Positions 46,496 to 57,423 of a stretch of 64,000 bases of DNA are shown here, one piece after another; position 1 is the stretch's first letter; the number at the start of each line of letters is the position of its first letter. This DNA is from Paroedura picta (taxonomy: Eukaryota > Chordata > Lepidosauria > Squamata > Gekkonidae). The position numbers and the translations under genes were made by a program. The notes under the pieces are model-generated. The model did not search any database. It saw only the letters and a list, made by a program, of their open reading frames with translations, and was not told where the DNA came from. The stretch lies in NCBI RefSeq assembly GCF_049243985.1, contig NC_135375.1, positions 29,884,490 through 29,948,489 on the forward strand, in the 5' to 3' direction.

Positions 46496-48840
46496 GGCTC
46501 AAGCATGAGATCTTAGACTTCACAAAGGTTTCAGACTAATAGTGCAAAAATAAGCAATCCCTGTCCAACTGGGAATTGGGGCGGGGGGGGGAGTGTAAAG
46601 ACGAGGTCACGATCCGTACCCTGTATGAAACTAGGAGGCACTGTGCAAAACTGGGGTTCTGACACCTCGCTGTGTCTTCTAGTGCTGTGGAAAGGACCTG
46701 GGGGGTCACCTGCAACCCCCACGTACACACACCCTTTCACTTAGGCAACGTCTGATTTTCGGCCCATCATAGCTGGACATGATTCCAGGTCAGAATGCGC
46801 CATTAACATTTTGTACCCTTGCCCAGGTGACCTCACGACGATCATCTGTTTTGGTTCCTCAAACTGGAAAACTTCCTGGCAACAACAACAACAAAAAAGG
46901 AGAATAGCTGCTCTCTTTATACCTTTTAAATATTTGGAACCTGCCTGACTTGCGCATGTATACACACAGAGTACTTTTTCATACATATTCTTCCTGACTC
47001 ATAGGTAACAAGGCTGACATTTTAACAGCACCTGGAGTGTAAACATACAAATTTGGAAGTAAATCCAATTCACTGTGACAGAACAGACTTCCAAGTGTTC
47101 TTGGGCTTGAAGCCAACAAAACTTAAAATCCATTTTCAAAATGAATTGGATGAATTGGACTTGGATGAATTCCTCTCATATCCGAGCCTGGCCTAAAAAT
47201 CCTGGAGTCAATTCATTTCATGTCGGCTAGGATTACTTGTGGGGGAGGGAGCTGGTCAGGGAAAGGCTGTAGACAGGCTGGGAAAATAACAGAGCAAGAA
47301 ATGTGGATGTTGGGCTGAATGAAACAGCGTATAACACGATCCCAAACAACTTTATTCAACCTCATTGAGTTCAAGGGACTTCTAAATAAGCATGCTTCAG
47401 GTTTCCGCCTACATTCACTGGGGCATTTTATTGTAGTCGCTGTTCTCTTTCCAACATCCCATTTTTTAATTTCCTTGTCCTCCTTAATTACGGAAATTCA
47501 CTAGATTTGAGTCTCTTGGCCTGCAAACTGTAGGGGTCTATCTACTGTAACCTGCTGTAATCATGGGATAGGATGCTTTATAGATCTTTTAACTCCCATC
47601 GACTAAGTTATAAGATTAAAATCTACAAACCACTTATCCTGTGGAAGTGCTCAAAGAGACTTCAGATGCACCTCTGAAGAACAAGTGGGACCTGAATCAC
47701 TGCCTGCATTCTCTGTCCTAATAGATAGGCATTTTCATCAGCCTACAACATAAGCATAATAGCTCCGGTATTATATTCCCAAAGCAGAGTACATCCATTA
47801 TGCTCCATACATCTCTTTACTGGTACAGCATGCTCCAAAAAGAACATTCATACCCTCCTTAAAACAACCTCTTTCCTTTATGGGGCTTCTTCCCTATATG
47901 GGGCCTTATTATTCTTCAAAAGAAACCTAATTTTTAAAGGGCCACACATTCACATTTAGTATTTTAGCAGAGTCTCAGCATCTAAAGAATCGGTATTTTT
48001 CACCGTTGAACTTGTTTATCATTCCTAACGCTGAATTTTAAATTGGATTGGCAATGAATCAGGGGTGTTCTAAATGACGGTGTCACAGGCATTGACCAGT
48101 AGGTGCCTACAACTCTCCTTTTGCTACATTCCGTACAACAGTGGTAATTTAAGTCGATGTGTTATTTGAGGGCAGGGATCCTGCTTCCACACCATCAAGA
48201 CCTGGGGAAATCTGGAATCTGGGGGAAAAAAATACCTGGCTCTTTTATTGTTATCTTTTTGGTCGTGCTGTGGACTGATTATCTAGGATGCTCCTCAGGG
48301 GATTATATGAAAAAGGGTATCTGTGTGTATTTTTCTGGAACAATTCTGTGCAGCAGAAATCTAGTCGTCTACTTCTGGGTCTTTACTTTTAAAATAAGAA
48401 AAACAGTATTGCTAATCCAAATCTGACCATTACATGTGCATAATGCCTCCCTAGAAATCATCCTCAATGCAGACCCATATCTCATCTCCTTCCCTCTGTC
48501 TGCAGTGGGGTCTCCAGCCATGTCCCTCTCTCATTTGTACCTCCTTGCCAGACAATTCCAAGAAAAGTTCTCAGGAGGCTGGCGTAGTGGGCATTTTGAC
48601 CCTTGCCTTAAGCTTGCCATCCCTATCCACACCCCGCTGAAAGGGATGTGGCTTGTGGGAGAGCACCTCCATGGCATTACCGGTACCAGCGAGGGGAATG
48701 GCACAAAACATTCTAGTGGGTCCTAGAGATCCTCTGACGGACATCCTAAAGGGGAGATATTATAATGAAAAGGGTTAAATCGCCCTTTTCCCTATAGAAT
48801 TGCAGGTAGTGCGGTAGATCACCTATTTCCTTCTAGTGTC
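46496..48840. other. repeat-poor unique sequence, possible HTR1A 3' UTR or flank
   Basis: More than 2.3 kb with no recognised transposon, unusual for this window. It lies downstream of HTR1A and contains two AATAAA hexamers on the gene strand (48249-48244 and 47356-47351). Confidence 0.35.
47351..47356 (-). promoter_or_regulatory. candidate distal poly(A) signal for HTR1A
   Basis: TTTATT on the plus strand reads AATAAA on the HTR1A strand and is followed in the transcript direction by a GT-rich stretch. It is about 3.4 kb beyond the stop codon. Another AATAAA lies at 48249-48244, and none was found between there and the stop codon. Human HTR1A also has a multi-kilobase 3' UTR, so a distal site is plausible. 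AATAAA is common by chance in AT-rich DNA, so this is a pointer only. Confidence 0.2.
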
Positions 48841-48848
48841 CTGTAAAG

Positions 48849-48984
48849 CAGGGGTAGTCAACCTGTGGTCCTCCAGATGTTCATGGACTACAATTCCCAC
48901 GAGCCCCTGCCAGCGTTTGCTGGCAGGGGCTCATGGGAATTGTAGTCCATGAACATCTGGAGGACCACAGGTTGACTACCCTTG
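48849..48984. mobile_element. palindromic hAT MITE (family M), copy 7
   Basis: A 136-bp foldback of the GTCAACCTGTGGTCCTCC subfamily, flanked by a perfect 8-bp duplication CTGTAAAG (48841-48848 and 48985-48992). It lies 1.8 kb beyond the HTR1A stop codon, possibly inside the 3' UTR. Confidence 0.96.
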
Positions 48985-50070
48985 CTGTAAAGTGCATCTT
49001 TTTTAAAAATAGAAAATGTGAGGACTTGTAGTCTGCAATCCTTCTCTCCTCCTGTGCCATCACTAGGGACAGAACCAGATCTGTGGCCATGGGGAGTGGG
49101 GGAGGGGACAGAGCCTGGGAGCCTTCCCTAATGCCATTATTATATTACCCATCGCTTTGATTTCTGGCCAGATCTGTTTGATCTCTCCCTTGCTTTGTCT
49201 CTCTGAAAGGCGCAGCAGCCTCTTCCCGCCCAAGCTGGGGGGCCCGCTCAGCCAATCCGCTCCCCTCCAGTGCCGGCGTCTCCTCGGGAGTGTCTGGAGA
49301 CGTGCAGCCAGCAGGGGTAAATCCAGGGCAGCACATCGGGAAGGCCGGGGCCAGGGGGGCTCAGACACGCCGTTCCGCCCGGCCGCGCTCCTTCCTCCCC
49401 CAAAAGATGCATTTTGGGGGCCGGCGGGCTGCCTCTGTTCGCGTCCCTCCTGACTCGCGGGGGCTCTTTCTGCACTTCCTCCCCGCCCGAGGTGTGGGCC
49501 GGGCCCAGATTCCCAAGGAAACCTCTCGGCCAAAGTGTGCCCCGGAGCGCGTCCCTGGATCAGGCCGGCTCAGTCTGCCAAGTCCTCCCGCCCTCGACTG
49601 AGCGGGACCGTCCTGGCTCGGGGGGCTCGGGGGGCTCGGGGTCCCTCCTCCTCCTCCCTGGCCCCGAGAAGCGTCCAGGGGGACGGGGCCGCGAGCATCC
49701 AGCCGCCGGCCCACCTGCTCCTCCCTCCGGCCACTCCACCCCGGGGATGCTTCCTGCTCATTCGGACGGCTCCTGCCCGCAGCCCGCTCGGCGGCGCTTC
49801 CCTCCGCAGTCGAGCCCCGTCGAGGCGCGCGTCGGGTCTGGCTCCCAAGCAAAAGAGGCGGACTCCGGCGGAACTCCCCGAGACCGGCTGCCGAGGGAGC
49901 GTCCTGGGGGGCGGCCTGGCCTGTCTTGGCCCACAGTTGCGCGGCTCCCCTTTGCGTGGCGACAGACACAACGAGCAGCGGGACACGGGACGGACGGATG
50001 GGCTGGCGAGTTGACACGGCACGTTGAACGCGGGCGGGACGACGGATCCGCGCTTCTGTCCCTCCCCCCG

Positions 50071-50104
50071 ACACACACACGCACGCGCGCGCACACACAC
50101 ACAC
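50071..50104. repeat. alternating CA/CG tract
   Basis: Thirty-four bases of strict purine-pyrimidine alternation with a GCGCGCGC core, a potential Z-DNA segment, inside the CpG island about 0.7 kb beyond the HTR1A stop. Confidence 0.85.
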
Positions 50105-50794
50105 CCTTTCACAAGTGGCCCACACCCATACACGCCCCTCGGTTGCTTCGCTCCCTTGCAGAGTTGCCACTTACTCAGCCTTGAGAGAAGCAAAGTTTAC
50201 GACTTCGGGTTGAATGACTGGGGGGAGGGAGGCGGGGAGGAGACTAGAGGGCACCGGGATGCATAGGATGGCTTCTTGTGGTTTCAGCTCGGGTCGATCG
50301 CCCCTCGTTTTCGGGTCCGCGATTCTTTGCCCCACCCCCACCCCCACAGGTCTCGCGAGATCACGGGGTGGCCTGAGGCTTGCGGACCGTCGGAGTAGGA
50401 CGAAAACTCTGAGAAGGAGCCGAGGCGGGAAGCGCCAATCCCCCCGGTGGACAGCCGGCCTTCCGAGAGGCGTCCTACCTTCCTGGGCCGGCTGGTGGCA
50501 GTTCGGAAAAGGGACAGTGCGTGGCCGGCGGCGCCGGGAGAGTCTGGCCGGGCCTCTCTCGGTCTGTTGGGACCAGCGCAGGGCGCAGGGCGCAGGGCAG
50601 CGTCCGTCCGTCCGTCCGTCGGGTGGGGGCCCGCTCAAGGCGGGAGGACCGAGGGGCCCCAGCCTGCCGGCATTGCGAGTCCCAGCGGGGCCCGGGGAAG
50701 GGGCCGGGGGTCCGTCAAGCAGAAGGGGCAAGACGGGGAGATGCCCCTGCCACTCTTCCCCTCCCCTCCTCTCCCCTCCCCCCCCCCCGGCCGG

Positions 50795-52078
50795 TCACTG
50801 CCGGCAGAACTTGCACTTGACGATCTTCTTGAAGGCGCTCTGGAACTCCTTGTTGAAGTAGGCGTAGATGACGGGGTTCAGCAGGGAGTTGGAGTAGCCC
50901 AGCCAGTTTATGACGGCGCCCAGCGCCTCGGGCATGTGGCAGGAGGCGCAGAGGGGCAGGACCAGCGCCACGATGAAGAAGGGCAGCCAGCAGAGGATGA
51001 AGGTGCCCATGATGATGCCCAGCGTCTTGACCGTCTTCCTCTCGCGGGCCAGGGCCATCTTCCGCTTGGCCTCGGCGCTCTTGGGCTCGTGGCGGCGCTC
51101 GGGGCCCGGCGTGGCGGCGGCGGGAGCGGCGGGGTGGTCGGGCAGGGGCAGGTGGCCCTTGGGGCAGTTGGACGGGCTCGCCTCCAGCACCTGTAGGCCG
51201 GGCGGCGCCCCCGGGCCGTCTTCGCCCAGGCGGGCCGCCCCGTTGAGGCAGGCGCTGCCCCCGGCCTGGGGCTCCACGGCGCTCCTCCAAGTCTTGGCCG
51301 TCGGGGGCAGGCCTCCGTTGCTGCGCTGGGGCGGCGGGCCGGCCGGCGTGAGGGCCAGGGCCAGGCAGGTGGGCGCCTCCCGCTGGGCCGGCGGCTGCTT
51401 CTTGTCGGCTTTCTTGACGGTCTTGCGGATGCGGAAGCGGGCCGCCTTGAAGATGCGCCCGTAGAGGACCAGCATGAGCAGGAGCGGCAGGTAGAAGGCG
51501 CCGAAGGTGGAGTAGATGGTGTAGCCGGGGTCCTTGCTGATGGTGCAGGCGTTGGGGTCGGAGCGGTCCTCGGGGGTGCGCCAGCCCAGCATGGGCGGGA
51601 TGGAGACCAGGAAGCCGATCAGCCAGGTGAGACTGATGAGGGCGGCGGCCCGCCGGGGCGTGCGCTTGTTGACGTAGTCGATGGGGTCGGTGATGGCCCA
51701 GTAGCGGTCCAGGGCGATGGCGCACAGGTGCAGGATGGACGAGGTGCAGCAGAGCACGTCGAGGGAGATGAAGATGTCGCAGGTCACCTGGCCCAGCGTC
51801 CACTTGCCCAGCACCTGGTACAGGGCGGCCATGGGCAGCACCAGCACCGACACCATCAGGTCGGTGACGGCCAGCGAGCCGATCAGGTAGTTGGCCACCG
51901 TCTGCAGGGCGCGCTCCAGGGCGATGGCCGCGATCACGCACGCGTTGCCCAGCACGGCGAAGAGGATCAGCGCGCCCAGCACCACCGACGTGCCCAGCTG
52001 GTAGCCCAGGCTGGCCGGCGCCGGCTGGCTGGCGTTGCCGGCGGCGCCCTCCGTCGTGCCGTTGGCGGCCAGCTCCAT
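50795..52078 (-). CDS. HTR1A: 5-hydroxytryptamine (serotonin) receptor 1A, single-exon GPCR
   Basis: Plasma-membrane serotonin receptor that couples to Gi/o, lowers cAMP and opens GIRK channels; it acts as somatodendritic autoreceptor and postsynaptic receptor. The 427-residue product has seven helices (about 27-54, 64-90, 100-125, 143-163, 186-209, 351-375, 386-408). Visible landmarks: N-glycosylation sequons at N6 and N15, D73 (2.50), amine-binding D107 (3.32), DRY at 124-126, disulfide pair C100-C178, S190/T191 (5.42/5.43), CWLPFF with W364 (6.48), NPVIY at 401-405, and C-terminal Cys 422 and 425 for palmitoylation. Helices and the C-terminus KCKFCRQ match human HTR1A (422 aa, from memory) almost residue for residue. 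The ATG at 52078 is chosen because it has G at -3 and +4; seven upstream codons in frame begin only with TTG. Relative to human, the N-terminus is about 9 residues shorter, the third intracellular loop about 15 longer and Ala/Pro/Gly-rich, and the third extracellular loop one shorter. No intron or disruption is seen. Confidence 0.98.
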   Translation of the reverse strand: MELAANGTTEGAAGNASQPAPASLGYQLGTSVVLGALILFAVLGNACVIAAIALERALQTVANYLIGSLAVTDLMVSVLVLPMAALYQVLGKWTLGQVTCDIFISLDVLCCTSSILHLCAIALDRYWAITDPIDYVNKRTPRRAAALISLTWLIGFLVSIPPMLGWRTPEDRSDPNACTISKDPGYTIYSTFGAFYLPLLLMLVLYGRIFKAARFRIRKTVKKADKKQPPAQREAPTCLALALTPAGPPPQRSNGGLPPTAKTWRSAVEPQAGGSACLNGAARLGEDGPGAPPGLQVLEASPSNCPKGHLPLPDHPAAPAAATPGPERRHEPKSAEAKRKMALARERKTVKTLGIIMGTFILCWLPFFIVALVLPLCASCHMPEALGAVINWLGYSNSLLNPVIYAYFNKEFQSAFKKIVKCKFCRQ

Positions 52079-53300
52079 GCCTGGCGCGGCGCGGGGCAAG
52101 AAGGCGGCGCCTTCACTCGGGCTGCGGCGGGCAGCGCTTCCCGCCGGGCTCCATGGCCCCCAGACGGCGCCAGGCGCTCAGCGGGCTAAGGCGAGGGGGC
52201 CGAGGGGCGGGCGGCCGGAGCCTCTGGCCAGCGCCAGTCCCTGTGCCAGTCCCAGCCCCGGCGCGCCGCCTGCATCCCCTCCCTGGCCGGGCATCCCAGG
52301 GAGCAGCGCCAAGCGCCTCCTCTCGCCTGGCTGCCCTCCCTCGCCCTCCACCGCGCCGCGCCTCCGGAGCCCTGGCGCCAGCGGCGGCCACTTGCCTGCC
52401 TCCTTCTCTCCCGCGCCTCGCCTCGCCTCGCCACCCCCGCCGCCGTGCGCGGCTGAGCCGGGCTCCTGGCAGCCTCTCGTCGCACTTCCTGTCCTCTCGG
52501 GCTCCGTCCGGGGGCTCCCGGCCCGCCCGCCCGCCCGCCCGCGGCGCCCTCTTGGCTTCCCCCGCTTCTTTCCCTCACCGCCGCCCCTTCTGACTTCCCT
52601 GCGCCTCCCGGTCCCTTCTTGGCCGCCCCCTCCCCGCGCGCCTCTGCTCCCCTCTCCAAGCCCTCGCCGCTGCCGTCTCTTTCTGCGACTGCTCCCCCCT
52701 TTTGTAGCGCTCACTGGCGGTTCCCGTCTCGCTCTCGCTCTGCCCTCCCTTCCCTCTGCTCTACTTCCCTCTCTTCTGTCACTCACTTGGCTCCTCTTTC
52801 AGCCTGCGGGGTCCCCTCCTCCTCCTCCTCCCTCCTCCTCCTCTCCCTTATTCTCGGACTCCCTTCTCTACCGTTGAAGTGCGGCGGGTCCCTCTTGCCC
52901 ACCGCGTTTTGTGCCTCCACCTCTCCCCTCCTCCCTGGTTTGTTCCCTCCGCCCCTCCTTTCCACTTCTCCTCCCCGCCCGCCCCCCCCCCCCGGAAACC
53001 TGCGTGTGGTTTCTCGACGGTTTGAATTATAGTCCGGTGGGGGGTCCCTTTCGTCACTGGGATCCGGAGCAGCCTCTCTATGCCCGCTCACAAATCAATA
53101 GGAACGGGGGGCGGGGTGAGGGGAGGAAGGACACGAGCCCTTACTCACCTCTTTCCCACCTCCCACTCCCCATGAGAAAGTAGAGCAGCCAGGTAGCCGC
53201 CCTCCCCTGTCTAAACTGGCGTCAGGGCAACCGGAGACTCGCTACGAAAGTGAAAGAGAACTTTCCGTGAGCAGCCACTCCCTGTCCCCCCGCCCTCCTC
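52079..53300 (-). promoter_or_regulatory. HTR1A 5' UTR and presumed TATA-less promoter
   Basis: This lies directly upstream of the ATG on the minus strand. It is rich in GC boxes (a CCCG tandem near 52519-52540) and in CCCTCCC blocks on the plus strand (near 52284, 52336, 52744), which read GGGAGGG on the gene strand, the MAZ-type motif. The human HTR1A promoter is known to be TATA-less and responsive to Sp1 and MAZ, so the composition fits. The start site cannot be placed from sequence alone. A TATA-like GTATATAAA on the minus strand at 53977-53969 is an alternative distal start. Confidence 0.5.
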
Positions 53301-54182
53301 CCGCCTGCCTCGGATCGCTCCTTCACACCTGCCCCGCTTGGAACCCTTAACGCCGCCGGCAGCAGCAGCAGCACGGCCGGGAAGGAAGGAGTGGGAGCCG
53401 CAGATCACACGGGAGAAATTGGGAAGGGACAAGAAAGAAGGACATAAGCCGACTGGTGGTGCCTCTCCGCCCGAGTCGGGGTTCTCCGCTCTGCACGCCG
53501 CTAGCCCGGATGAAATGGCTGAGCTGAGCGGACGGGCAATGACTGGAGAGGCTGGCGAGGGGCGGAGAGGCTCTCCGCCGCCGGTTTCCAGCGAGCGAGC
53601 GAGCGGGGCGCGGAGCAAGAAGGGGCCGCCGCTTCTCTGGGGGTCGGGCTCGCCGGCGGAGGCAAGGCTCGTCCCCCGCGCTCGCCGCCCAGCCGCCGGA
53701 TTTCAGGACCTTGGACAGCGCGAAGCTTCCAGGGCATTTGTCGCCACCTGCAGGCACGCCGCCTCGAGCTTCGGCTGACAGACCTGCGACGGAGACCGGG
53801 GGACAGGCCGCGTTTCCCTTAACCGAGCTCGCCCCACACAGCCGGACGGAAAGGGGAGAAGAGTCACGAAGGATTCTACCCCCAGGTAGTTTCCTATGCA
53901 AGCCCTCCGGCTCTGGAACGGCTCCGCTTCCCCTTCAGCTTCTATTAATCTCTCCATTGCCTCCACCGTTTATATACAAATGCGTTGGGGGGGAAGGGGG
54001 GCCAAAATCCACTCAGTAGCTCAGAGGTTCTCTTGCGTTCACCTGCCTCTGCTCTGGGCCAGCATTTCTTGCTACCCTTTTGCAGACAGATATATCAACA
54101 TTTAACCAAATGGAACAGCAGAGGGGTTTGGGGACCTGGGTGCTTGCCTGGAAGTTGGAATTAGTCACTTCATGTACTCCAG

Positions 54183-54312
54183 GGTCCATTCCGCACACAT
54201 AGGATAATGCACTTTCAATGTGCTTTGGTAGCTGGATTTTCCTGTGCAGAACAGGAAAATCTACTTCTAAAGTGCATTGAAAGTGCATTATCTATTGCGT
54301 GCAGAATAGGCC
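54183..54312. mobile_element. Harbinger-like palindromic MITE, copy 2
   Basis: A 130-bp foldback matching 1875-2004 in length and order (GGTCCATTCCGCAC at left, GTGCAGAATAGGCC at right, CTGTGCAGAACAGGA centre). It is flanked by CAG (54180-54182) and CAA (54313-54315). Confidence 0.75.
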
Positions 54313-54764
54313 CAATTGAAAACGGTTGTTTGTGGCAGAGGTGAAGAGCAAGGAGGATTCCTGACTGTGTGCCAAAGCAAGGAACAAAAAGCCTTAAAAT
54401 ATCCCCAGTGGGCAGGAAGAATGAGTGGGATGCAGTGAGGGGACAAGTACACTGCATATGCTCAGAAGCACTTCATTCCTTGCTGCTAGGAGATTGAGCC
54501 TTAAGAGATTATCAGCTGACTTCAAAGCTGTACATATGGGAGGGAGCTACCCTGAAGTTATCGGGCCTTTTCTTTTATTCTAATGAGTGAACACAAACAA
54601 ATCCAAATTGCTGTTTTTGTCCTATTTATCTCTGGCATCTGTTAACCATTTTCATTATGCTGTGTGTTAATTGCTCTCACACTCTACCTATAAGTTTGAA
54701 CTGATTACTTCTATTCCATGACACTGTATCGGAGGAAGTGTGCGTGCACATAAAAGCTCACACC

Positions 54765-54852
54765 TTGAATAAAACTTTGCTGGTCTTAAAGGTGCCACGG
54801 GACTCTAAATTTGTTGTGCTGTTTCAGACCAACACGGCTACGCACTTGACTC
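54765..54852. repeat. foldback-element arm (TTAAAGGTGCCAC family)
   Basis: AAACTTTGCTGGTCTTAAAG, GTGCCACGGGACTCTAAATT and TTTCAGACCAACACGGCTAC match the right arm of the element at 60283-60420. The left arm is absent. Confidence 0.55.
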
Positions 54853-56924
54853 TCTAATGAGAAATGATTTTCAGTGAACTATAAAATGAGCAGGTAGGTG
54901 TTCCAAGGAAACCGTCAGTTATAAATCAGCTACTAGGTTTATTTATGTCTTCACTTACAACAGCAGGGCACTGTCTATTTTACTGTTGATCCTTTGTCAA
55001 ACATAGAAGCCTGTGCTCATAATTTTTCTAAACCTTCTTCATTATGGTAAAGGTTAGTTCTACTATGGCCTTTTTTTCTTTTTTCTTTTTTTTTGTACAG
55101 AACCCAATGACCCACGAAAGAATGGGGGAAGGGCAGGGCAGAGCAAGGCTCATTGCAGTTTAGTGTCCTTGAAGTATCTTTAAATGGATTTGTTTACAAA
55201 GCATCCCCTCAAATCTTTTCAAAGTGCTACAGGCACTTTGGAGAGTCCCATCTATCATGATTCACATCCGTTTGGACAAGCAGACACTAGGTAAAGGTTG
55301 ATAAGAGGTTACCTTGGGGTGTGTTTGTTTTTATAATCTGCCATCTGAATTCTGTCCTTTCACAAAAACAAAAACAACAACAACACTGTGGCTGTGTGCC
55401 TCACACTCAAAGGAAACTTGAATTGCAGGAAATTACTATGCAACCAACAATTGGGACTAGTGATCTCCAGACGATACAGGACATTACAGCTTCGTAAAAA
55501 GAATGCAACAGGGTGAAATGAGAACAGCATCTCCAGGAAAAATCTGAAATGAGCATCGGATTGGCACATCTTAAATAAACATGTTGCTAGACAGCAAACA
55601 CTTCCAAACAGTTCAGAAGGTTTGCTTCTGATGATGAATTTAACTAACTAGCATATTTTTTTGGCAGGAATGTAACTTTTATTTGTGGATGGTGCTGAAA
55701 ATCCTGGGGGGAAATAAATTTGGTACCTTGGTGGGATTCTAAACATCCTTTCTTAAGATGCTTGTAGTGAATAAACGGTCTCCATTTGATACATATTCTG
55801 CCATGCTTAGAAGAAAAATTGCACATTTTCTCTTGCAAACGAAGTGCACCAACAGTCTTGATGTGTCAGATTAAAGTTCTAGCCAATCGTGGATTTTATT
55901 CTGAATCCCAGCATGGATCGGCCAGGTCATCTTTGAAAGCCCAAACAGGATGTGTTTGAAGCAACTAGTCCTCCTGCTTGTCCTTTGTGTCTCCAGCACT
56001 CTATGGACTGGGGTCCCTGAAGAAGTAAAGGGAGGGGGCTCCCTCTAAATATTCAAGAGGCACTGCAAGGCCTCCTTGTTTGCCAGGGCATGCAAGAGAG
56101 TTTGAACAGAAGACATCTTTTTTTTGGGGGGGGGGTTGGGGTTCGTTATTGTAAGCCATCTTGACTCAAGAGGGAAGGCAGAATAGTAATGTTTAAATAA
56201 ATTAATTCACACACAATTAAATTAATGTATAATGTTTATTGCCTCTGAACATAAGCTCCATTTTAGGTCTCAACACTAATAATTTATCACGTAATTAGGA
56301 ATATGGGATGGGATAGACATTTAAGAGGAATTACTCTTATTTCCCCATCTGCCTGATTCTGAGGAACAGATTTCCAATGGAGATTTAAATTGCATGTTGA
56401 ATCACTGCTGCTTCTGGTCTTGTGTCAGTCCATGAAAGGGCCATATCTTCCAATGGTGCTGAAGCCCTGCATGTCTTCATCCACGTTCACTGTTCTCAGA
56501 CAAAGGTTGCATCATGGGTTTCCTAGTTGACAAAGGGAAAATGTTCTCATATATTCCATGCAATTATAGAGTTGCAGCTTATAATGCCCTAGAGTTGAAT
56601 CCTCATCATCTCTAACCAGAAGGATCTCAGTACAAATGGGAGGAGGCTCAGGTATCTACATGTGGACAACAAAATGAGTTTCTTTCCTCACTGTTCTGTA
56701 GGATGTGGATAATCTTTGTCTTGCCTTTGCCCTTTTATAATAAAATGCCCAGTCCTCTCTAGCAATCATAAGGAAAGATTAATTGAAAATTTAAGCTGTC
56801 AGCCACACTGAAGTTCTTGTGATAGGATTGATGACCAGGAGATACTGTTGAGTAATTACTTGTCTGTTGCTCCAAAAATTATGGAGTCCACATAGGCCAT
56901 CAATGAATGAATTCTTTAGGATGC
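54853..56924. other. repeat-poor unique sequence upstream of HTR1A
   Basis: About 2 kb without recognised repeats or genes, with T-rich tracts near 55070-55093 and G10 at 56126-56135. It could hold regulatory sequence but nothing specific is visible. Confidence 0.4.
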
Positions 56925-57003
56925 TTAGGGCTGATCCTGCATTGAGCAGAGGGTTGGACTACATGGCCTGTATGGCCCCTTCCAACTCTATGATTCTATG
57001 ATT
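56925..57003 (+). mobile_element. CR1 LINE 3' end
   Basis: GGGTTGGACTACATGGCCTG, TTCCAACTCTATGATTCTAT and a further GATTC repeat form the terminal CR1 3' UTR and octamer tail in sense orientation. Confidence 0.8.
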
Positions 57004-57159
57004 CACTTTTTACAAAATACTCAAGTGTAAGTACAACTTACAGTCTCTGCCTCATCCCTGTAAGGTTGTTTCATAGTGACTTTTTCCAAAAACATGTTGT
57101 AAATAAAGTTGATTCTTAAGGAAAGATGAGCCCACCGCATTTCTCATCATTTTAGTTGT

Positions 57160-57207
57160 CGTGTGTGTGTGCGCGCGCGTGCATGCACACGCACATGCAC
57201 AAGCACA
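57160..57207. repeat. (GT)n/(GC)n alternating tract
   Basis: About 40 bases of nearly unbroken purine-pyrimidine alternation with a GCGCGCGC core, then interrupted CACATG repeats. Potential Z-DNA. Confidence 0.8.
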
Positions 57208-57423
57208 TGTCTTCTGTATCAATTACCTTTTTAGATGGGGGAAATAGGTATGTTCTTAATGCAGGCACTCCACGGATAGACATTATGAAGATATATCTGC
57301 TTTTATTTGTTTATCTGGGCAATTTTACTCTGATTTTCTCAATGAAAACTCAAAAATGTCAAAAAAAAATCAACAACAGGAAACTACCCTTTTCACACAA
57401 AAAATATAAATGCTATTTTTAGG

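Larger units (their letters stand above)
49150..53830. promoter_or_regulatory. CpG-island domain around HTR1A
   Basis: Base composition changes abruptly from AT-rich flanks to GC- and CpG-dense sequence covering the HTR1A exon, about 1.7 kb upstream and about 1.6 kb beyond the stop codon. It is essentially free of the interspersed repeats that fill both sides, apart from simple C-rich and CA/CG tracts. Long open frames on both strands here (up to 280 codons) reflect scarcity of AT-rich stop codons, not coding. Edges are judged by eye. CpG islands of this kind usually mark unmethylated promoters of developmental or neuronal genes. Confidence 0.85.

Noticed and set aside
50715-51941. 408-codon minus-strand frame overlapping HTR1A
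   Set aside because: A shifted shadow of the HTR1A reading frame; the true frame encodes all receptor motifs.
52079-52099. Upstream in-frame extension of HTR1A by seven codons
   Set aside because: It begins with TTG, not ATG; the ATG at 52078 has a strong Kozak context.
52035-52877. 280-codon plus-strand open frame opposite the HTR1A 5' region (and similar frames at 49361-50170, 49414-50184, 50214-50861)
   Set aside because: Low-complexity Pro/Ser/Ala/Arg translations in CpG-rich DNA; frames are open on several strands at once because stop codons are rare in GC-rich sequence, and no domain is visible.
53969-53977. TATA box for HTR1A
   Set aside because: A GTATATAAA is present on the gene strand, but it lies 1.9 kb upstream at the island edge and known HTR1A promoters are TATA-less; kept only as an alternative.
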